Positions 41,141 to 51,096 of a DNA stretch of 64,000 bases are shown in pieces. Positions within the stretch are counted from its first letter, which is position 1. Every line of letters starts with the position of its first letter. The notes beneath the pieces were generated by a model. The model saw only the letters and a list, made by a program, of their open reading frames with translations, searched no databases and had not been told where the DNA came from. This stretch comes from an uncultured Pseudomonadota bacterium (lineage in GTDB: Bacteria; Pseudomonadota; Alphaproteobacteria; Rs-D84): assembly GCA_902798205.1 (NCBI GenBank), contig CADBVV010000002.1, positions 66,056-130,055 on the forward strand. Direction: 5' to 3'. The position numbers and the translations under genes were made by a program.

Positions 41141-41614
41141 TTATTGTAAATTCTTTTTCTTTCTGAATTCATCCAAAGATACAACGCGTTTATCATCTGG
41201 CACCGTGCCTGGTTTTTCTTCCAACGGTAATTCCGGTGTTTCGGTCGTTTGTTCCGCCACCTTTTGACGCGGGTGAAAAGACAACATAAATTCAGTTGAT
41301 GGATCTTTAAATTCAACCAGCGCAGAAAATGGGACGCGTATAAAAAATGGACGACCATCAAAAGTTAATTGAACCCCAAATTCTTTATCAGATACATTTA
41401 AATTGTTATATGAATATTGCAAAACAATTGTCATAGTGTCCGGATATCTTATCCTTAAAAAATCTGGTAACACAACCCCCGGCGCACGTGTTTTAAAAGT
41501 AATAAAAAATCCCGCATCATCACCCAATCCATTATATTGCGCATAAATAAGCGCTTCTTTAACAACAGACTTTAATGCGTTATCTAACAATTGTTGATAA
41601 TCTATCTTATGCAT
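41141..41614 (-). CDS. sspB: ClpXP adaptor SspB (alphaproteobacterial type)
   Basis: 157 aa. Delivers ssrA-tagged and other substrates to ClpXP. Conserved core: YNGLGDDAGFFITFKTRAPG, VVLPDFLRIRYPDTMTIVLQ, then FDGRPFFIRVPFSALVEFKD; the basic C-terminal tail (VVSLDEFRKKKNLQ) has the place of the ClpX-binding tail. GGAGAAACAAG before the ATG. It overlaps the end of recF by eight bases, so both are in one unit. Confidence 0.9.
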   Translation of the reverse strand: MHKIDYQQLLDNALKSVVKEALIYAQYNGLGDDAGFFITFKTRAPGVVLPDFLRIRYPDTMTIVLQYSYNNLNVSDKEFGVQLTFDGRPFFIRVPFSALVEFKDPSTEFMLSFHPRQKVAEQTTETPELPLEEKPGTVPDDKRVVSLDEFRKKKNLQ

Positions 41615-42695
41615 CTTGTTTCTCCGCTATAACTATATTACTTATTGTTCCATCAACGCAAGTAACAAATAAAGCATTCGGGACATCTTTAAATGTTTCT
41701 GAATCAATACCTGTCGCCCAAACCTGGGCATCTGCTTCGTTTAAATCTTGGAATAATTTTGTGCGTGCATCTTTATCCAAATGTGCGGCCGCTTCATCTA
41801 ATAAAATTATTGGATTGGCACCTGTTTTTATATGAATTAATTTAGCATGCGCCAATATCAAATCAATTAATATAGATTTTTGCTGACCCGTGGAAGTTAT
41901 TTGGGCCGGCAAATTCAATTTTTTATTAAACACGCCAAAATCAGATTTATGAACACCGTCGATAACCATTTTATCGCCGGTTAATTCACGATTATTTTGC
42001 AAATATTCGAAATATTTATTTTCTGCTTTGGCCGCAGTATTTTCCAAAACCAATCTTTCAACATTACCATCAACAGATACAGCACCATTTTCAAAGAAAT
42101 AATTTACTTCGGATGCATATCTTATACGTCCCGCCGCCACAGATACAGAAGTTGCCGCAATTTGTTTATCAATTGCATCTAACCAATTACTGTCTGCACC
42201 AGATTTTATTGCACCGGCACGTTCACTCATCAATTTATTAAGTCTTGCAATTCGTCCAATATGTGCGGGTTCAAAACTGGCGGCCAATCTGTCAAAAAAA
42301 GCCCGTCTGTCTGCCGCGGCTTCCATAAAAATTCTGTCTTCTTTCGGTGTTAACCAAACAATTCGTAATTTCTTTGCCAAATCAGATAATACCGCATTAT
42401 CATTATCTATCTTTGCACGACGATTTGTATCACCAGGATTCAAAAACACACTTATATCACTTTCATCACCCAATGTTGCAAAAACAGAAAAACCACCGTC
42501 CCCACCAAAACGTGCCAGGGTTGGAATATCTGCGCCACGCAATCCACGTTCCCCGGAAAGTAACGACACCGCTTCCAAAACAGCGGTTTTACCAGCACCA
42601 TTTAATCCTGTAATTATGATATTTTTTACGCCATCAATTTTGATTCGCGAACAAACATGATTTCTGAAATTAGTAAGAGTAATCTGATTTATCAT
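41607..42695 (-). CDS. recF: DNA replication and repair protein RecF
   Basis: 362 aa. SMC-like ATPase that helps load RecA at gaps. N-terminus INQITLTNFRNHV with Walker A GLNGAGKT (30-37), signature and Walker B near the C-terminus (ILLDEAAAHLD), and a coiled middle. The frame runs further upstream through the tRNA-Cys gene; the ATG at 42695 is chosen because it gives the family N-terminus. In most bacteria recF lies next to dnaA-dnaN; here it is with sspB and tRNA-Cys. Confidence 0.93.
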   Translation of the reverse strand: MINQITLTNFRNHVCSRIKIDGVKNIIITGLNGAGKTAVLEAVSLLSGERGLRGADIPTLARFGGDGGFSVFATLGDESDISVFLNPGDTNRRAKIDNDNAVLSDLAKKLRIVWLTPKEDRIFMEAAADRRAFFDRLAASFEPAHIGRIARLNKLMSERAGAIKSGADSNWLDAIDKQIAATSVSVAAGRIRYASEVNYFFENGAVSVDGNVERLVLENTAAKAENKYFEYLQNNRELTGDKMVIDGVHKSDFGVFNKKLNLPAQITSTGQQKSILIDLILAHAKLIHIKTGANPIILLDEAAAHLDKDARTKLFQDLNEADAQVWATGIDSETFKDVPNALFVTCVDGTISNIVIAEKQDA

Positions 42696-42704
42696 TTTTA
42701 AAAG

Positions 42705-42778
42705 TGGAGGCCAGGGTCGGAATCGAACCGGCATCCAAGGATTTGCAGTCCTCTGCATAACCACTCTGCCACCTGGCC
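42705..42778 (-). tRNA. tRNA-Cys (anticodon GCA)
   Basis: 74 bases on the minus strand with encoded CCA (42707-42705). Acceptor GGCCAGG pairs with CCTGGCC; anticodon loop CTGCAAA, anticodon GCA; T arm GGTTCGATTCC. It lies nine bases before recF and probably shares its transcript. Confidence 0.97.
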
Positions 42779-42792
42779 TTTCGCGTAAGACC

Positions 42793-42821
42793 ATATTAGG
42801 CAAAAAAGAATCATATTTCAA
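42793..42821 (-). promoter_or_regulatory. tRNA-Cys / recF promoter
   Basis: Minus strand TTGAAA (42821-42816), 17 bases, TAATAT (42798-42793), 14 bases before the tRNA. Confidence 0.6.
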
Positions 42822-42896
42822 CATAAAAATGAACCTTTACCCAAATGAATTTGTTCCGATATTTTTTGGGTCAAAAAACAGGTATCTTTATATATT

Positions 42897-44210
42897 ATGA
42901 GATACCTTTACGGGATTTTTTTGTGTTTTCCATTTTGTGCACACGCGTTTTCCGATTGTGCAACCATGCGTCATATTCCAAAACAAGAAATAACATTGAT
43001 TGAGGTTATAGATTTGGGGCTTTGTCGCAACCCAAACACAGCCGCTGCATACGCATCTTTGCAATCTGCACGTTTCACCAAAAATGCCGCACATTCTTAT
43101 TATTTACCATCCATTTCGGGCAGTGCCAGCGCACACCGTTCACACACAGAAGATGATGATTGGAATTATAATGCTTCACTTTCGGCATCTTATTTAATTT
43201 TCGATTTTGGGAAACGCGAATCAGATTTCGCACAAACATTGGCAACATATCGGGCTGCAGGATTTGATTACGACGAAACAATTCAAAATTTTATATATTC
43301 CATTGTTGGCGCATACTATGCATTATTAAATTCAGATGCAAATGTATTATCGGCAAAATCTGCATTAACTGTGGCAAAGACAGCAAAAGAAACCGCAGAT
43401 AAAAAATATAAATCTGGTGCGGTCGCACGCGCTGATGTTTACAAAGCAGACACCACATTGGCATCATCAGAACTGGCATTAGAACGCGCAAAAAACAATC
43501 GTGAAATTGCAAAAGGTAATCTTTTAAATATCTTGTCTTTTTCAACAAACGAAAGCATTAAAATAAAAGATATGCCTGCTTCATTTGGCAGCACCGCTGA
43601 AAGTAAAAACATAGACGAATTAATTTCTGTTGCACGAAAACAAAGACCAGATTTATTAAAAGCGAAATCTCAAACAAATGCCGCATGGCATCGCCGCAAC
43701 AGTGCTTTTTTAAAAAATTTACCATCAATTTCGGTTAATGCTTCCGTTGAAACAACCGATACAACCGTTGGCGGAATGTTTAAAGACATGACATTAAAAA
43801 CACATGGCAGTATTGGTTTTTCTGCATCTATGCCTATATTCACAGGTTTTCTAAATTTTTATAATACACGTTCAGCCAGTGCAGATTACGAAAGCACAAA
43901 ATACAACGAAGAAAACATTTCTAATAATGCTATGATGGATGTTTTTACTGCATATCAAAATTATAAAACCGCACAAAATGTTTTGATTCAAACAGAATCA
44001 TTACTTAAATCAGCAACCGAAAACGAACGTGTTACATCTGGCATGTATAAAGTAGGGCGCGCAACAATGCTGGATTGGCAAACGGCCCAATCTGAATTGG
44101 CCAACGCACGCAATCAAAACAACAGTGCAAAATATGATTTATTTATAAAACGCGCAGCCGTTGCTTTGGCGATTGGTGATATAAAAAATGGCATCAAGGA
44201 TAATAAATAA
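42897..44210 (+). CDS. TolC-family outer-membrane efflux protein
   Basis: 437 aa. Signal peptide 1-17 (ending AHA). Two repeats of the outer-membrane factor fold, with long helices and paired beta strands: LIEVIDLGLCRNPNTAAAYA opening, RADVYKADTTLASSELALER and the equivalent GRATMLDWQTAQSELANARN in the second half. It should form the trimeric exit duct for the exporter encoded next. The stop and the macA-like start overlap by one base. No clear Shine-Dalgarno. Confidence 0.9.
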   Translation: MRYLYGIFLCFPFCAHAFSDCATMRHIPKQEITLIEVIDLGLCRNPNTAAAYASLQSARFTKNAAHSYYLPSISGSASAHRSHTEDDDWNYNASLSASYLIFDFGKRESDFAQTLATYRAAGFDYDETIQNFIYSIVGAYYALLNSDANVLSAKSALTVAKTAKETADKKYKSGAVARADVYKADTTLASSELALERAKNNREIAKGNLLNILSFSTNESIKIKDMPASFGSTAESKNIDELISVARKQRPDLLKAKSQTNAAWHRRNSAFLKNLPSISVNASVETTDTTVGGMFKDMTLKTHGSIGFSASMPIFTGFLNFYNTRSASADYESTKYNEENISNNAMMDVFTAYQNYKTAQNVLIQTESLLKSATENERVTSGMYKVGRATMLDWQTAQSELANARNQNNSAKYDLFIKRAAVALAIGDIKNGIKDNK

Positions 44211-45379
44211 TGGACAATGAAAAACCATCTTTTATAAAAAGATTATGGAACTATATTTGGCGCAACAAATGGTGGATTGGCGCATTAATCATAATTTTAA
44301 TATTACTTTGTTGGTGGTTATGTCCGTTTAAATCTACAAAGAAAGAATACATCACAATGGATATAACACGTGGCGACATAACACAAAGTGTGACTGCCAG
44401 TGGTGAAATTCAACCCGTTAATACAATTAATGTTGGATCGCAAGTTTCTGGAACCATAGAAGACATTTTCGTTGATTATAATTCACATGTAAAAAAGGGC
44501 GATATTTTATTAAAAATCGAACCTTCTGTTTTACAATCAACCGTCGATGAAGCATTGGCATCACTTGATTCAATGAAATCAGAATTAAAATACGCGCAAA
44601 GCGAATATAACCGAAATAAATCTTTATACCAAGACGGTTTTATTTCACGCGCAGAAATGGAAAAATCACAAACACTTTACGAACAGGCACAACAGGCCGT
44701 TAACAAGGCACAATATGCATATGAACGCGCCGTAACAAATCTTGGGTACGCAACAATTACTTCACCTGTGGACGGAACCGTTATTTCAAGGAAAGTAGAC
44801 AAAGGACAAACTGTGGCCGCATCTTTTCAAACACCAGACCTTTTTGAAATTGCCGAAGATTTATCCCAAATGCAAATTGAAACCGCTGTATCCGAAGCAG
44901 ACATTGGCATGATAAAAGAAGGTATGCCTGTCACGTTTACTGTGGACGCATATCCAAATATGATATTCAAAGGCAACGTTCAACAAATACGATTATCACC
45001 AACAAATGTTTCAAATGTTGTCGTTTATACTGTTGTAATTAATGTTGATAACAGCGATTTAAAATTAATGCCGGGGATGACCGCTTTTGTGACGGTTGTT
45101 GTTGCAAATGCAAAAGACACATGGAAAACAAAAAATTCCAGTTTGTTAATACGCTCATATAAAAACATTATTGAAAACGTAAGTGATGATATTACACCAA
45201 AAACACACCTGGCGATTAAACGCGGTAAAGACATTATTTTTGTCCCATACAAACGCGGTATCACAACCCCAACAGAAACACAAATTATATCTGACGATTT
45301 AAAAGAAACGGACAAAATCGTTGTTGGTTTTACAGGTCAAACCACAACAAACAAAAGTTCTATGCGTCCACGAATGTAA
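44210..45379 (+). CDS. macA: MacA-type periplasmic adaptor (membrane fusion) protein
   Basis: 389 aa. An N-terminal inner-membrane helix (about 22-40, WWIGALIIILILLCWWLC), then biotinyl-lipoyl-like half-motifs (VGSQVSGTIEDIFVDYNSHV and LGYATITSPVDGTVISRKVD) around an alpha-helical hairpin (about 115-180), a beta-barrel and a membrane-proximal domain. It links the ABC transporter to the TolC-like duct. The gene set TolC-MacA-MacB matches macrolide/toxin/lipopeptide exporters; the substrate cannot be told. Confidence 0.9.
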   Translation: MDNEKPSFIKRLWNYIWRNKWWIGALIIILILLCWWLCPFKSTKKEYITMDITRGDITQSVTASGEIQPVNTINVGSQVSGTIEDIFVDYNSHVKKGDILLKIEPSVLQSTVDEALASLDSMKSELKYAQSEYNRNKSLYQDGFISRAEMEKSQTLYEQAQQAVNKAQYAYERAVTNLGYATITSPVDGTVISRKVDKGQTVAASFQTPDLFEIAEDLSQMQIETAVSEADIGMIKEGMPVTFTVDAYPNMIFKGNVQQIRLSPTNVSNVVVYTVVINVDNSDLKLMPGMTAFVTVVVANAKDTWKTKNSSLLIRSYKNIIENVSDDITPKTHLAIKRGKDIIFVPYKRGITTPTETQIISDDLKETDKIVVGFTGQTTTNKSSMRPRM

Positions 45380-45380
45380 A

Positions 45381-46121
45381 ATGAAAAACGAAACAAATAT
45401 TATTGTGTTAAATAAAATCAATAAAAGTTTTCCACTTAGCATTGGTGGAACACAACAAGTTTTGTTTGATATAAATTTTACAATAAAAAGTGGTGAATTT
45501 GTTTCAATTATGGGCCCAAGTGGTTCTGGTAAATCAACATGCATGAATATTATTGGTGCATTAGATGGCGCAACATCCGGCACATACGAATTATATGGCA
45601 AAGATATAAGCACAATGAGTGCGGACGATTTAGCAACCGTTCGTAATGAATACATTGGTTTTGTTTTTCAAAATTTTAATTTACTTACCAAACGAACTAT
45701 TTTGGACAATGTAATGATGCCATTAATGTATCGTGGTTGGGTTATGAATGACAGAATAACACGTGCGCGCGAAATGTTGCGTCTTGTTGGGTTGGAAAAA
45801 TTTGAAACTTATTTTCCAACACAATTATCGGGTGGAATGAAACAAAGGGTCGCGATAGCGCGCGCATTGGCCGGCAATCCAAAATTGATATTGGCAGACG
45901 AACCAACAGGTTCACTTGATTCCAAAATGGGTAATGAAATTTTAAAATTTTTTGAAAAATTAAACAAAGAAATGGGCATAACAATTATTATGATTACCCA
46001 TGAATTTGAAATTGCACAATATTCACACCGAATTATACATATCTTTGATGGACGCGTCACTTATGATGGTCCTGTTCCAAAAAGCGAATTAACACTTTTA
46101 AAATCAGAAAAACAAAAATGA
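45381..46121 (+). CDS. MacB-type ABC transporter ATPase
   Basis: 246 aa from ATG 45381, two bases after the macA stop. Walker A GPSGSGKST, signature LSGGMKQRVAIARAL, Walker B LILADEPTGSLD and switch His (MITHEFE) are complete. The LolD/MacB-like ATPase is a separate protein here, whereas E. coli MacB fuses ATPase and permease. Its stop overlaps the permease start codon (ATGA). Confidence 0.93.
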   Translation: MKNETNIIVLNKINKSFPLSIGGTQQVLFDINFTIKSGEFVSIMGPSGSGKSTCMNIIGALDGATSGTYELYGKDISTMSADDLATVRNEYIGFVFQNFNLLTKRTILDNVMMPLMYRGWVMNDRITRAREMLRLVGLEKFETYFPTQLSGGMKQRVAIARALAGNPKLILADEPTGSLDSKMGNEILKFFEKLNKEMGITIIMITHEFEIAQYSHRIIHIFDGRVTYDGPVPKSELTLLKSEKQK

Positions 46122-47259
46122 CACTGGGTGATATATTAAAAGAATCTTGGATATCGATAAGCGGAAATAAATCAAGGTCGTTTCTGACGGTCCTTGGCAT
46201 TATTATCGGTGTTATGGCACAATTGTCGTTCGCGCGGGCGCTGCACGAACTGGTGGTGTCAGAATGGGGAATCGACAAACACTGACATTAACAGATGCAA
46301 ATCAAATAAAAAGATTAAATGATGTTACCTTCGTTGCGCCCGCCCAAATGGGGAATGCCCAGGTTATATATGGAAACAAAAATTGGTCAACCATGATTCT
46401 GGGAACATCACCAGATTATGCATCAATCCAAGACATAGATATAGAATACGGAACTTTCTTTGATGAAAATGCTGTTAAAAATGCATCTACATATGCAGTT
46501 ATTGGCCCAGATACAGCTTTTGAATTAGGATTGCCCGAAAATCCAGTTGGGGAAATTATTCGTATTCAACACATGCCTTTTGTTATTGTTGGAATGATGC
46601 GCGCACGTGGTGATTCTGCATTTGGATCACAAGACGACATGATTATAATTCCGATAACAACACTTAAAAAACGATTACAGGGTTCAAAATTTCCAGATGC
46701 CGTCACAATGATTGCATTAAAAATATATAATGATTCTGATAACAATGTTGTTATTGAACAAATAACATCTCTTTTGCGTCAAAGACACAGATTAAAAGAA
46801 GATGATGAAGACGACTTTCAAATTACCGATATGAAACAAATTATGGAAACCATGGATACAGTTACTGGATATTTAAAATTATTATTGATTGCGATTGCTG
46901 CCGTATCTTTATTGGTTGGATCCATAGGCATTATGAATATGATGTTAACATCTGTTGCGGAAAGAACGCGCGAAATTGGTGTTCGCAAGGCAATCGGTGC
47001 ACGCGAACGTATGATTATTATACAATTTTTATCTGAATCTGTGATGATATCTTTTATTGGGTCTATGATTGGATTGGTCCTGGGGGTTGGATTATCCCAG
47101 GGTGTTGGACGATTAATATTACACTACATCGTCCCGTTTTCAATTTGGCCGGTAATATTATCTGTTTCTGTTGCGATTGTTGTTGGATTGGCATCCGGTG
47201 TAATGCCGGCAATCAAAGCCGCAAAATTAAACCCAATAGACAGTTTAAGATACGAATAA
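46118..47259 (+). pseudogene. MacB-type ABC permease, disrupted by an internal deletion and frameshift
   Basis: From ATG 46118 the first 33 residues are family-like (MTLGDILKESW, FLTVLGIIIGVMA), then the frame runs into TGA at 46283-46285. From about 46214 another frame continues correctly: GTIVVRAGAARTGG, then a normal MacB periplasmic domain and three C-terminal helices (LLIAIAAVSLLVGSIGIM, ERTREIGVRKAIGA). Compared with the family, about 25 residues (end of helix 1 and the following segment) are missing at the join, where ATGGCA sits as possible microhomology. An internal ATG at 46264 could yield a 331-aa protein lacking helix 1. Either a real inactivation or a sequence error. Confidence 0.75.
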
Positions 47260-47285
47260 AAACACCGGCGTTTGCCGGTGTTTTT
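47258..47285. terminator. Bidirectional terminator between the exporter and accC
   Basis: A 12-bp stem AAAAACACCGGC (47258-47269) with GCCGGTGTTTTT (47274-47285), loop GTTT. Confidence 0.9.
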
Positions 47286-48667
47286 TATTCTTTATTTTCT
47301 TCTGTTGTTTCTTTGGCTTCTTTTTCAGATTCCAAAAAATGTTCCAACCAATGATTATCTGTTTTTAATTGGCGAACATCAGAATTTCCCAACAATTTTT
47401 TCTGTAAAGGAATTGTTGTTTTGATTCCTTCGATAACAAATTCGTCCAATGCACGTTCTGCACGCATAATACATGCAGGTCTTGATTGTGCATGAACAAT
47501 CAATTTTGCAATCATGGAATCATAAGTTGATGGAATTGTATAACCTGTATATGCCGCACTGTCCACACGCACCCCAAGTCCACCAGACGGTGCATACAAT
47601 GTTATTTTGCCCGGATTTGGAATAAATGTTTCCGGATCTTCGGCATTTATACGAAATTCAATTGCATGTCCATGCGCGACCAAATTCGATTGTGTGTATC
47701 CCAATTTTTCACCGGCCGCAATACGAATCTGTTCACGAACCAAATCAATACCATAAACCATTTCGGTCACAGGATGTTCCACTTGCAATCTTGTATTCAT
47801 TTCCAGGAAATAAAATTTACCGTCTTCGAACATAAATTCGAAAGTCCCGGCATTTGTATATTTCATTTTCTTGGCCGCAGCTTTGCAAACTTCAATCATA
47901 TCATCGCGTTGTTTTTGCGTTAATATTGCCGCAGGGCATTCTTCCATAACCTTTTGGTTTTTACGTTGCAACGAACAATCGCGTTCACCAAAGATTACAA
48001 CATTACCGTGTTTATCACCCAAAACCTGAAATTCAATATGACGTGGATGCAATAATAACTTTTCCATATAAAGCGTATCATCACCAAATGCTGACTTTGA
48101 TTCAGCCTTTACAATCGGGAATGCTTCACGTAATTCGTTTGCATTATTTATTGCACGCATACCACGACCACCGCCACCTGCAGCAGCCTTTATCATCACT
48201 GGGTATCCGATTTTATCTGCCCAAACCAGCGCATCTTCGATATCGCGCAATGCGCCATCACTGCCCGGGACAATAGGCAAACCACATTTAATTGCCGTTT
48301 GTTTTGCATTAACTTTGTCACCCATTTTGCGAATCATATCGCTGCTTGGCCCAATCCAAACCAGGCCATGTTGTTCAACCTTGTCCACAAAGTCTGCACG
48401 TTCAGATAAAAAACCATATCCCGGATGAATAGCATCTGCATTTGTTAACAATGCAGCCGTTAATATCGCAGATTCATTTAAATAAGATTCACTGCTGGGT
48501 GCCGGCCCAATACATACAGATTCATCGGCCAATTTAACATGCATTGCATCCCTGTCAGCCGTTGAATAAACAGCAACAGTTCGTATACCCATATCACGAC
48601 ATGCGCGAATAACACGCAACGCAATTTCACCACGATTAGCGATTAAAACTTTTTTTATTTGTGGCAT
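47285..48667 (-). CDS. accC: Acetyl-CoA carboxylase, biotin carboxylase subunit
   Basis: 460 aa. Carboxylates biotin on AccB with ATP and bicarbonate, the first step of fatty acid synthesis. KKVLIANRGEIALRVIRAC opening, ATP-grasp loop AAAGGGGRGMR, EMNTRLQVEHPVTEMVYGID and the RINAEDPETFIPNPG signature. ATG 48667 preferred; a GTG two codons upstream is possible. About ten bases after accB, one unit. Confidence 0.96.
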   Translation of the reverse strand: MPQIKKVLIANRGEIALRVIRACRDMGIRTVAVYSTADRDAMHVKLADESVCIGPAPSSESYLNESAILTAALLTNADAIHPGYGFLSERADFVDKVEQHGLVWIGPSSDMIRKMGDKVNAKQTAIKCGLPIVPGSDGALRDIEDALVWADKIGYPVMIKAAAGGGGRGMRAINNANELREAFPIVKAESKSAFGDDTLYMEKLLLHPRHIEFQVLGDKHGNVVIFGERDCSLQRKNQKVMEECPAAILTQKQRDDMIEVCKAAAKKMKYTNAGTFEFMFEDGKFYFLEMNTRLQVEHPVTEMVYGIDLVREQIRIAAGEKLGYTQSNLVAHGHAIEFRINAEDPETFIPNPGKITLYAPSGGLGVRVDSAAYTGYTIPSTYDSMIAKLIVHAQSRPACIMRAERALDEFVIEGIKTTIPLQKKLLGNSDVRQLKTDNHWLEHFLESEKEAKETTEENKE

Positions 48668-48677
48668 ATCCACCCCG

Positions 48678-49112
48678 TTATTCTATGACAATAATAGGCG
48701 TATCAAATTCAACAGCCATACCATCTGTCACCAAAATTTCTTTGACCACACCATCAACATCCGATTTAATCGGATTGAAAGTTTTCATGGCTTCGACCAA
48801 AGCGACTGTATCACCAGCTTTAACTTCACTGCCAACCTTTACAAAAGGTTTAGCACCTGGTTCTGGGGCAAGGTACGCAACACCAACCATTGGTGATTTT
48901 AATACATGACCAGATATTTTATTTTCGCCATTTGACTTGTTTGATTGTGCAACAAATCCAACAGGGGCCGCAGCAACAGCCTGTTGTTTAGACAAATGAA
49001 TATGTTTACGATATAAACCCAATAACAGTTGACGTTCCAGATCCAATTCTGTTATGCCCATTTCATCCATTAATTTGGACATATTTTCAACTGTTGACCT
49101 AAAAGAAGACAT
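48678..49112 (-). CDS. accB: Acetyl-CoA carboxylase, biotin carboxyl carrier protein
   Basis: 144 aa. N-terminal helix, Ala/Pro linker (QAVAAAPVG) and biotinyl domain with VEAMKTFNPI; Lys110 is the biotin site. Thr-Phe replaces the commoner Met-Met after EAMK, a variation seen in AccB proteins. AAAAAGGATTTATAATT before the ATG. Confidence 0.95.
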   Translation of the reverse strand: MSSFRSTVENMSKLMDEMGITELDLERQLLLGLYRKHIHLSKQQAVAAAPVGFVAQSNKSNGENKISGHVLKSPMVGVAYLAPEPGAKPFVKVGSEVKAGDTVALVEAMKTFNPIKSDVDGVVKEILVTDGMAVEFDTPIIVIE

Positions 49113-49148
49113 AATTATAAATCCTTTTTATTAATGCATATTATTTAA

Positions 49149-49176
49149 ATTTTACCATATTGTATTTTTATGTCAA
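49149..49176 (-). promoter_or_regulatory. accB-accC promoter
   Basis: Minus strand TTGACA (49176-49171, a perfect -35), 16 bases, TAAAAT (49154-49149). The -35 overlaps the yidD stop codon. Confidence 0.7.
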
Positions 49177-49403
49177 GGAACAGGATCATATCCACATCCA
49201 CCACCCGGACGACATCGTGATATACGTTTTATTCCCAACCATGTTCCATGAATTAATCCATATTTTTCAATTGCCTGTTTTGTGTATTCACTGCACGTTG
49301 GCACAAATCTGCACGCCGCACGACCGCCAATAAATGGGGATATACATAATTGATAAAATCTTACCAGGTGACAGCCTGTGCGTGTAAAAAAATCGTTTTT
49401 CAT
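49173..49403 (-). CDS. yidD: Membrane protein insertion efficiency factor YidD
   Basis: 76 aa. Small protein aiding YidC-dependent insertion. [34 protein letters not shown] and [14 protein letters not shown] are the family hallmarks, with conserved cysteines. Overlaps rnpA by four bases. yidC, often next, is not here. Confidence 0.95.
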   Translation of the reverse strand: MKNDFFTRTGCHLVRFYQLCISPFIGGRAACRFVPTCSEYTKQAIEKYGLIHGTWLGIKRISRCRPGGGCGYDPVP

Positions 49404-49726
49404 TTTGAAATTTTCTTTAAAGAATCTGCCATTTTATTGCGTCCGATTTCGCGTGTACAATCTAAAATTGCCCCGCGCGCAATAAAAACATAATCAAAAT
49501 TCGGCAACATTAAATCTTCGTTATACGCAATCCAATCACGCAACAGACGTTTTGCACGATTTCTTTGAACCGCCAATTTAAAAGTTCTTTTTGATGCAAT
49601 AACACCATATCTGGCATCTGATTTTGCCATTGGTTTGGCTTTTACAATAAAATATTGCCCCATCACCGCAGGACAATCGTGCGGAACAATAAAATCTTTG
49701 TGATTACGTATTGTTTTTCGTTTCAT
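49400..49726 (-). CDS. rnpA: Ribonuclease P protein component
   Basis: 108 aa. Protein cofactor of RNase P, which trims tRNA 5' ends. [20 protein letters not shown] then KRLLRDW is the RNA-binding signature (RNR-type motif as [10 protein letters not shown]). rpmH, nearly always upstream, is absent: the space up to mreB is too short. A TATAAT ends seven bases before the ATG without a Shine-Dalgarno, so the mRNA may be leaderless. Confidence 0.92.
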   Translation of the reverse strand: MKRKTIRNHKDFIVPHDCPAVMGQYFIVKAKPMAKSDARYGVIASKRTFKLAVQRNRAKRLLRDWIAYNEDLMLPNFDYVFIARGAILDCTREIGRNKMADSLKKISK

Positions 49727-49733
49727 GCCCGGA

Positions 49734-49761
49734 ATTATACCAGAATATAAAGAAAATCAAA
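49734..49761 (-). promoter_or_regulatory. rnpA-yidD promoter, probably leaderless
   Basis: Minus strand TTTGAT (49761-49756), 16 bases, perfect TATAAT (49739-49734); seven bases then separate the -10 from the rnpA ATG. Confidence 0.55.
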
Positions 49762-49788
49762 TAAAAAAGCAAAATTTGCTATGTGTGC

Positions 49789-49816
49789 TTGATTTTTTAA
49801 AAGCCTGTTTTATAAT
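49789..49816 (+). promoter_or_regulatory. mreB promoter
   Basis: TTGATT (49789-49794), 16 bases, TATAAT (49811-49816); AAGGGATTG precedes the ATG at 49845. Confidence 0.7.
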
Positions 49817-49841
49817 GCGAACATTAAAGACAAGGGATTGA

Positions 49842-50892
<1,051 letters not shown>

Positions 50893-50894
<2 letters not shown>

Positions 50895-50921
50895 AAACAC
50901 CGGCGCAAGCCGGTTTTTTTA
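50893..50921 (+). terminator. mreB terminator
   Basis: ACCGGC (50899-50904) pairs with GCCGGT (50909-50914) over GCAA, followed by seven Ts. Confidence 0.9.
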
Positions 50922-50949
50922 TTGCAATCAAGATTTTTACTGTTATAAT
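50922..50949 (+). promoter_or_regulatory. tRNA-Val(GAC) promoter
   Basis: TTGCAA (50922-50927), 16 bases, TATAAT (50944-50949), 11 bases before the tRNA. Confidence 0.65.
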
Positions 50950-50960
50950 CACTTTGCTTT

Positions 50961-51037
50961 GGGTGGTTAGCTCAGTTGGCTAGAGCGTCACGTTGACATC
51001 GTGGAGGTCGTTGGTTCGAGCCCAATACCACCCACCA
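50961..51037 (+). tRNA. tRNA-Val (anticodon GAC)
   Basis: 77 bases with encoded CCA. Acceptor GGGTGGT pairs with ACCACCC; anticodon loop TTGACAT, anticodon GAC, reading GUC/GUU valine codons; T arm GGTTCGAGCCC. With the UAC species at 23842 this covers all valine codons. Confidence 0.95.
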
Positions 51038-51049
51038 GAATTAAAAATG

Positions 51050-51072
51050 ACGCCCATAATGTGGGCGTTTAT
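51050..51072 (+). terminator. Terminator-like hairpin between tRNA-Val and metG
   Basis: ACGCCCA (51050-51056) pairs with TGGGCGT (51062-51068), followed by TTATTTAT. The T-run is weak, so read-through into metG is plausible; no separate metG promoter is obvious. Confidence 0.6.
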
Positions 51073-51096
51073 TTATAAATAAAAAGGGTGGCATAC

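Noticed and set aside
51049-51084. Short ORF MTPIMWAFIYK upstream of metG, considered as a methionine leader peptide
   Set aside because: Only two Met residues, no ribosome-binding site, and the ORF coincides with the terminator-like hairpin after tRNA-Val.
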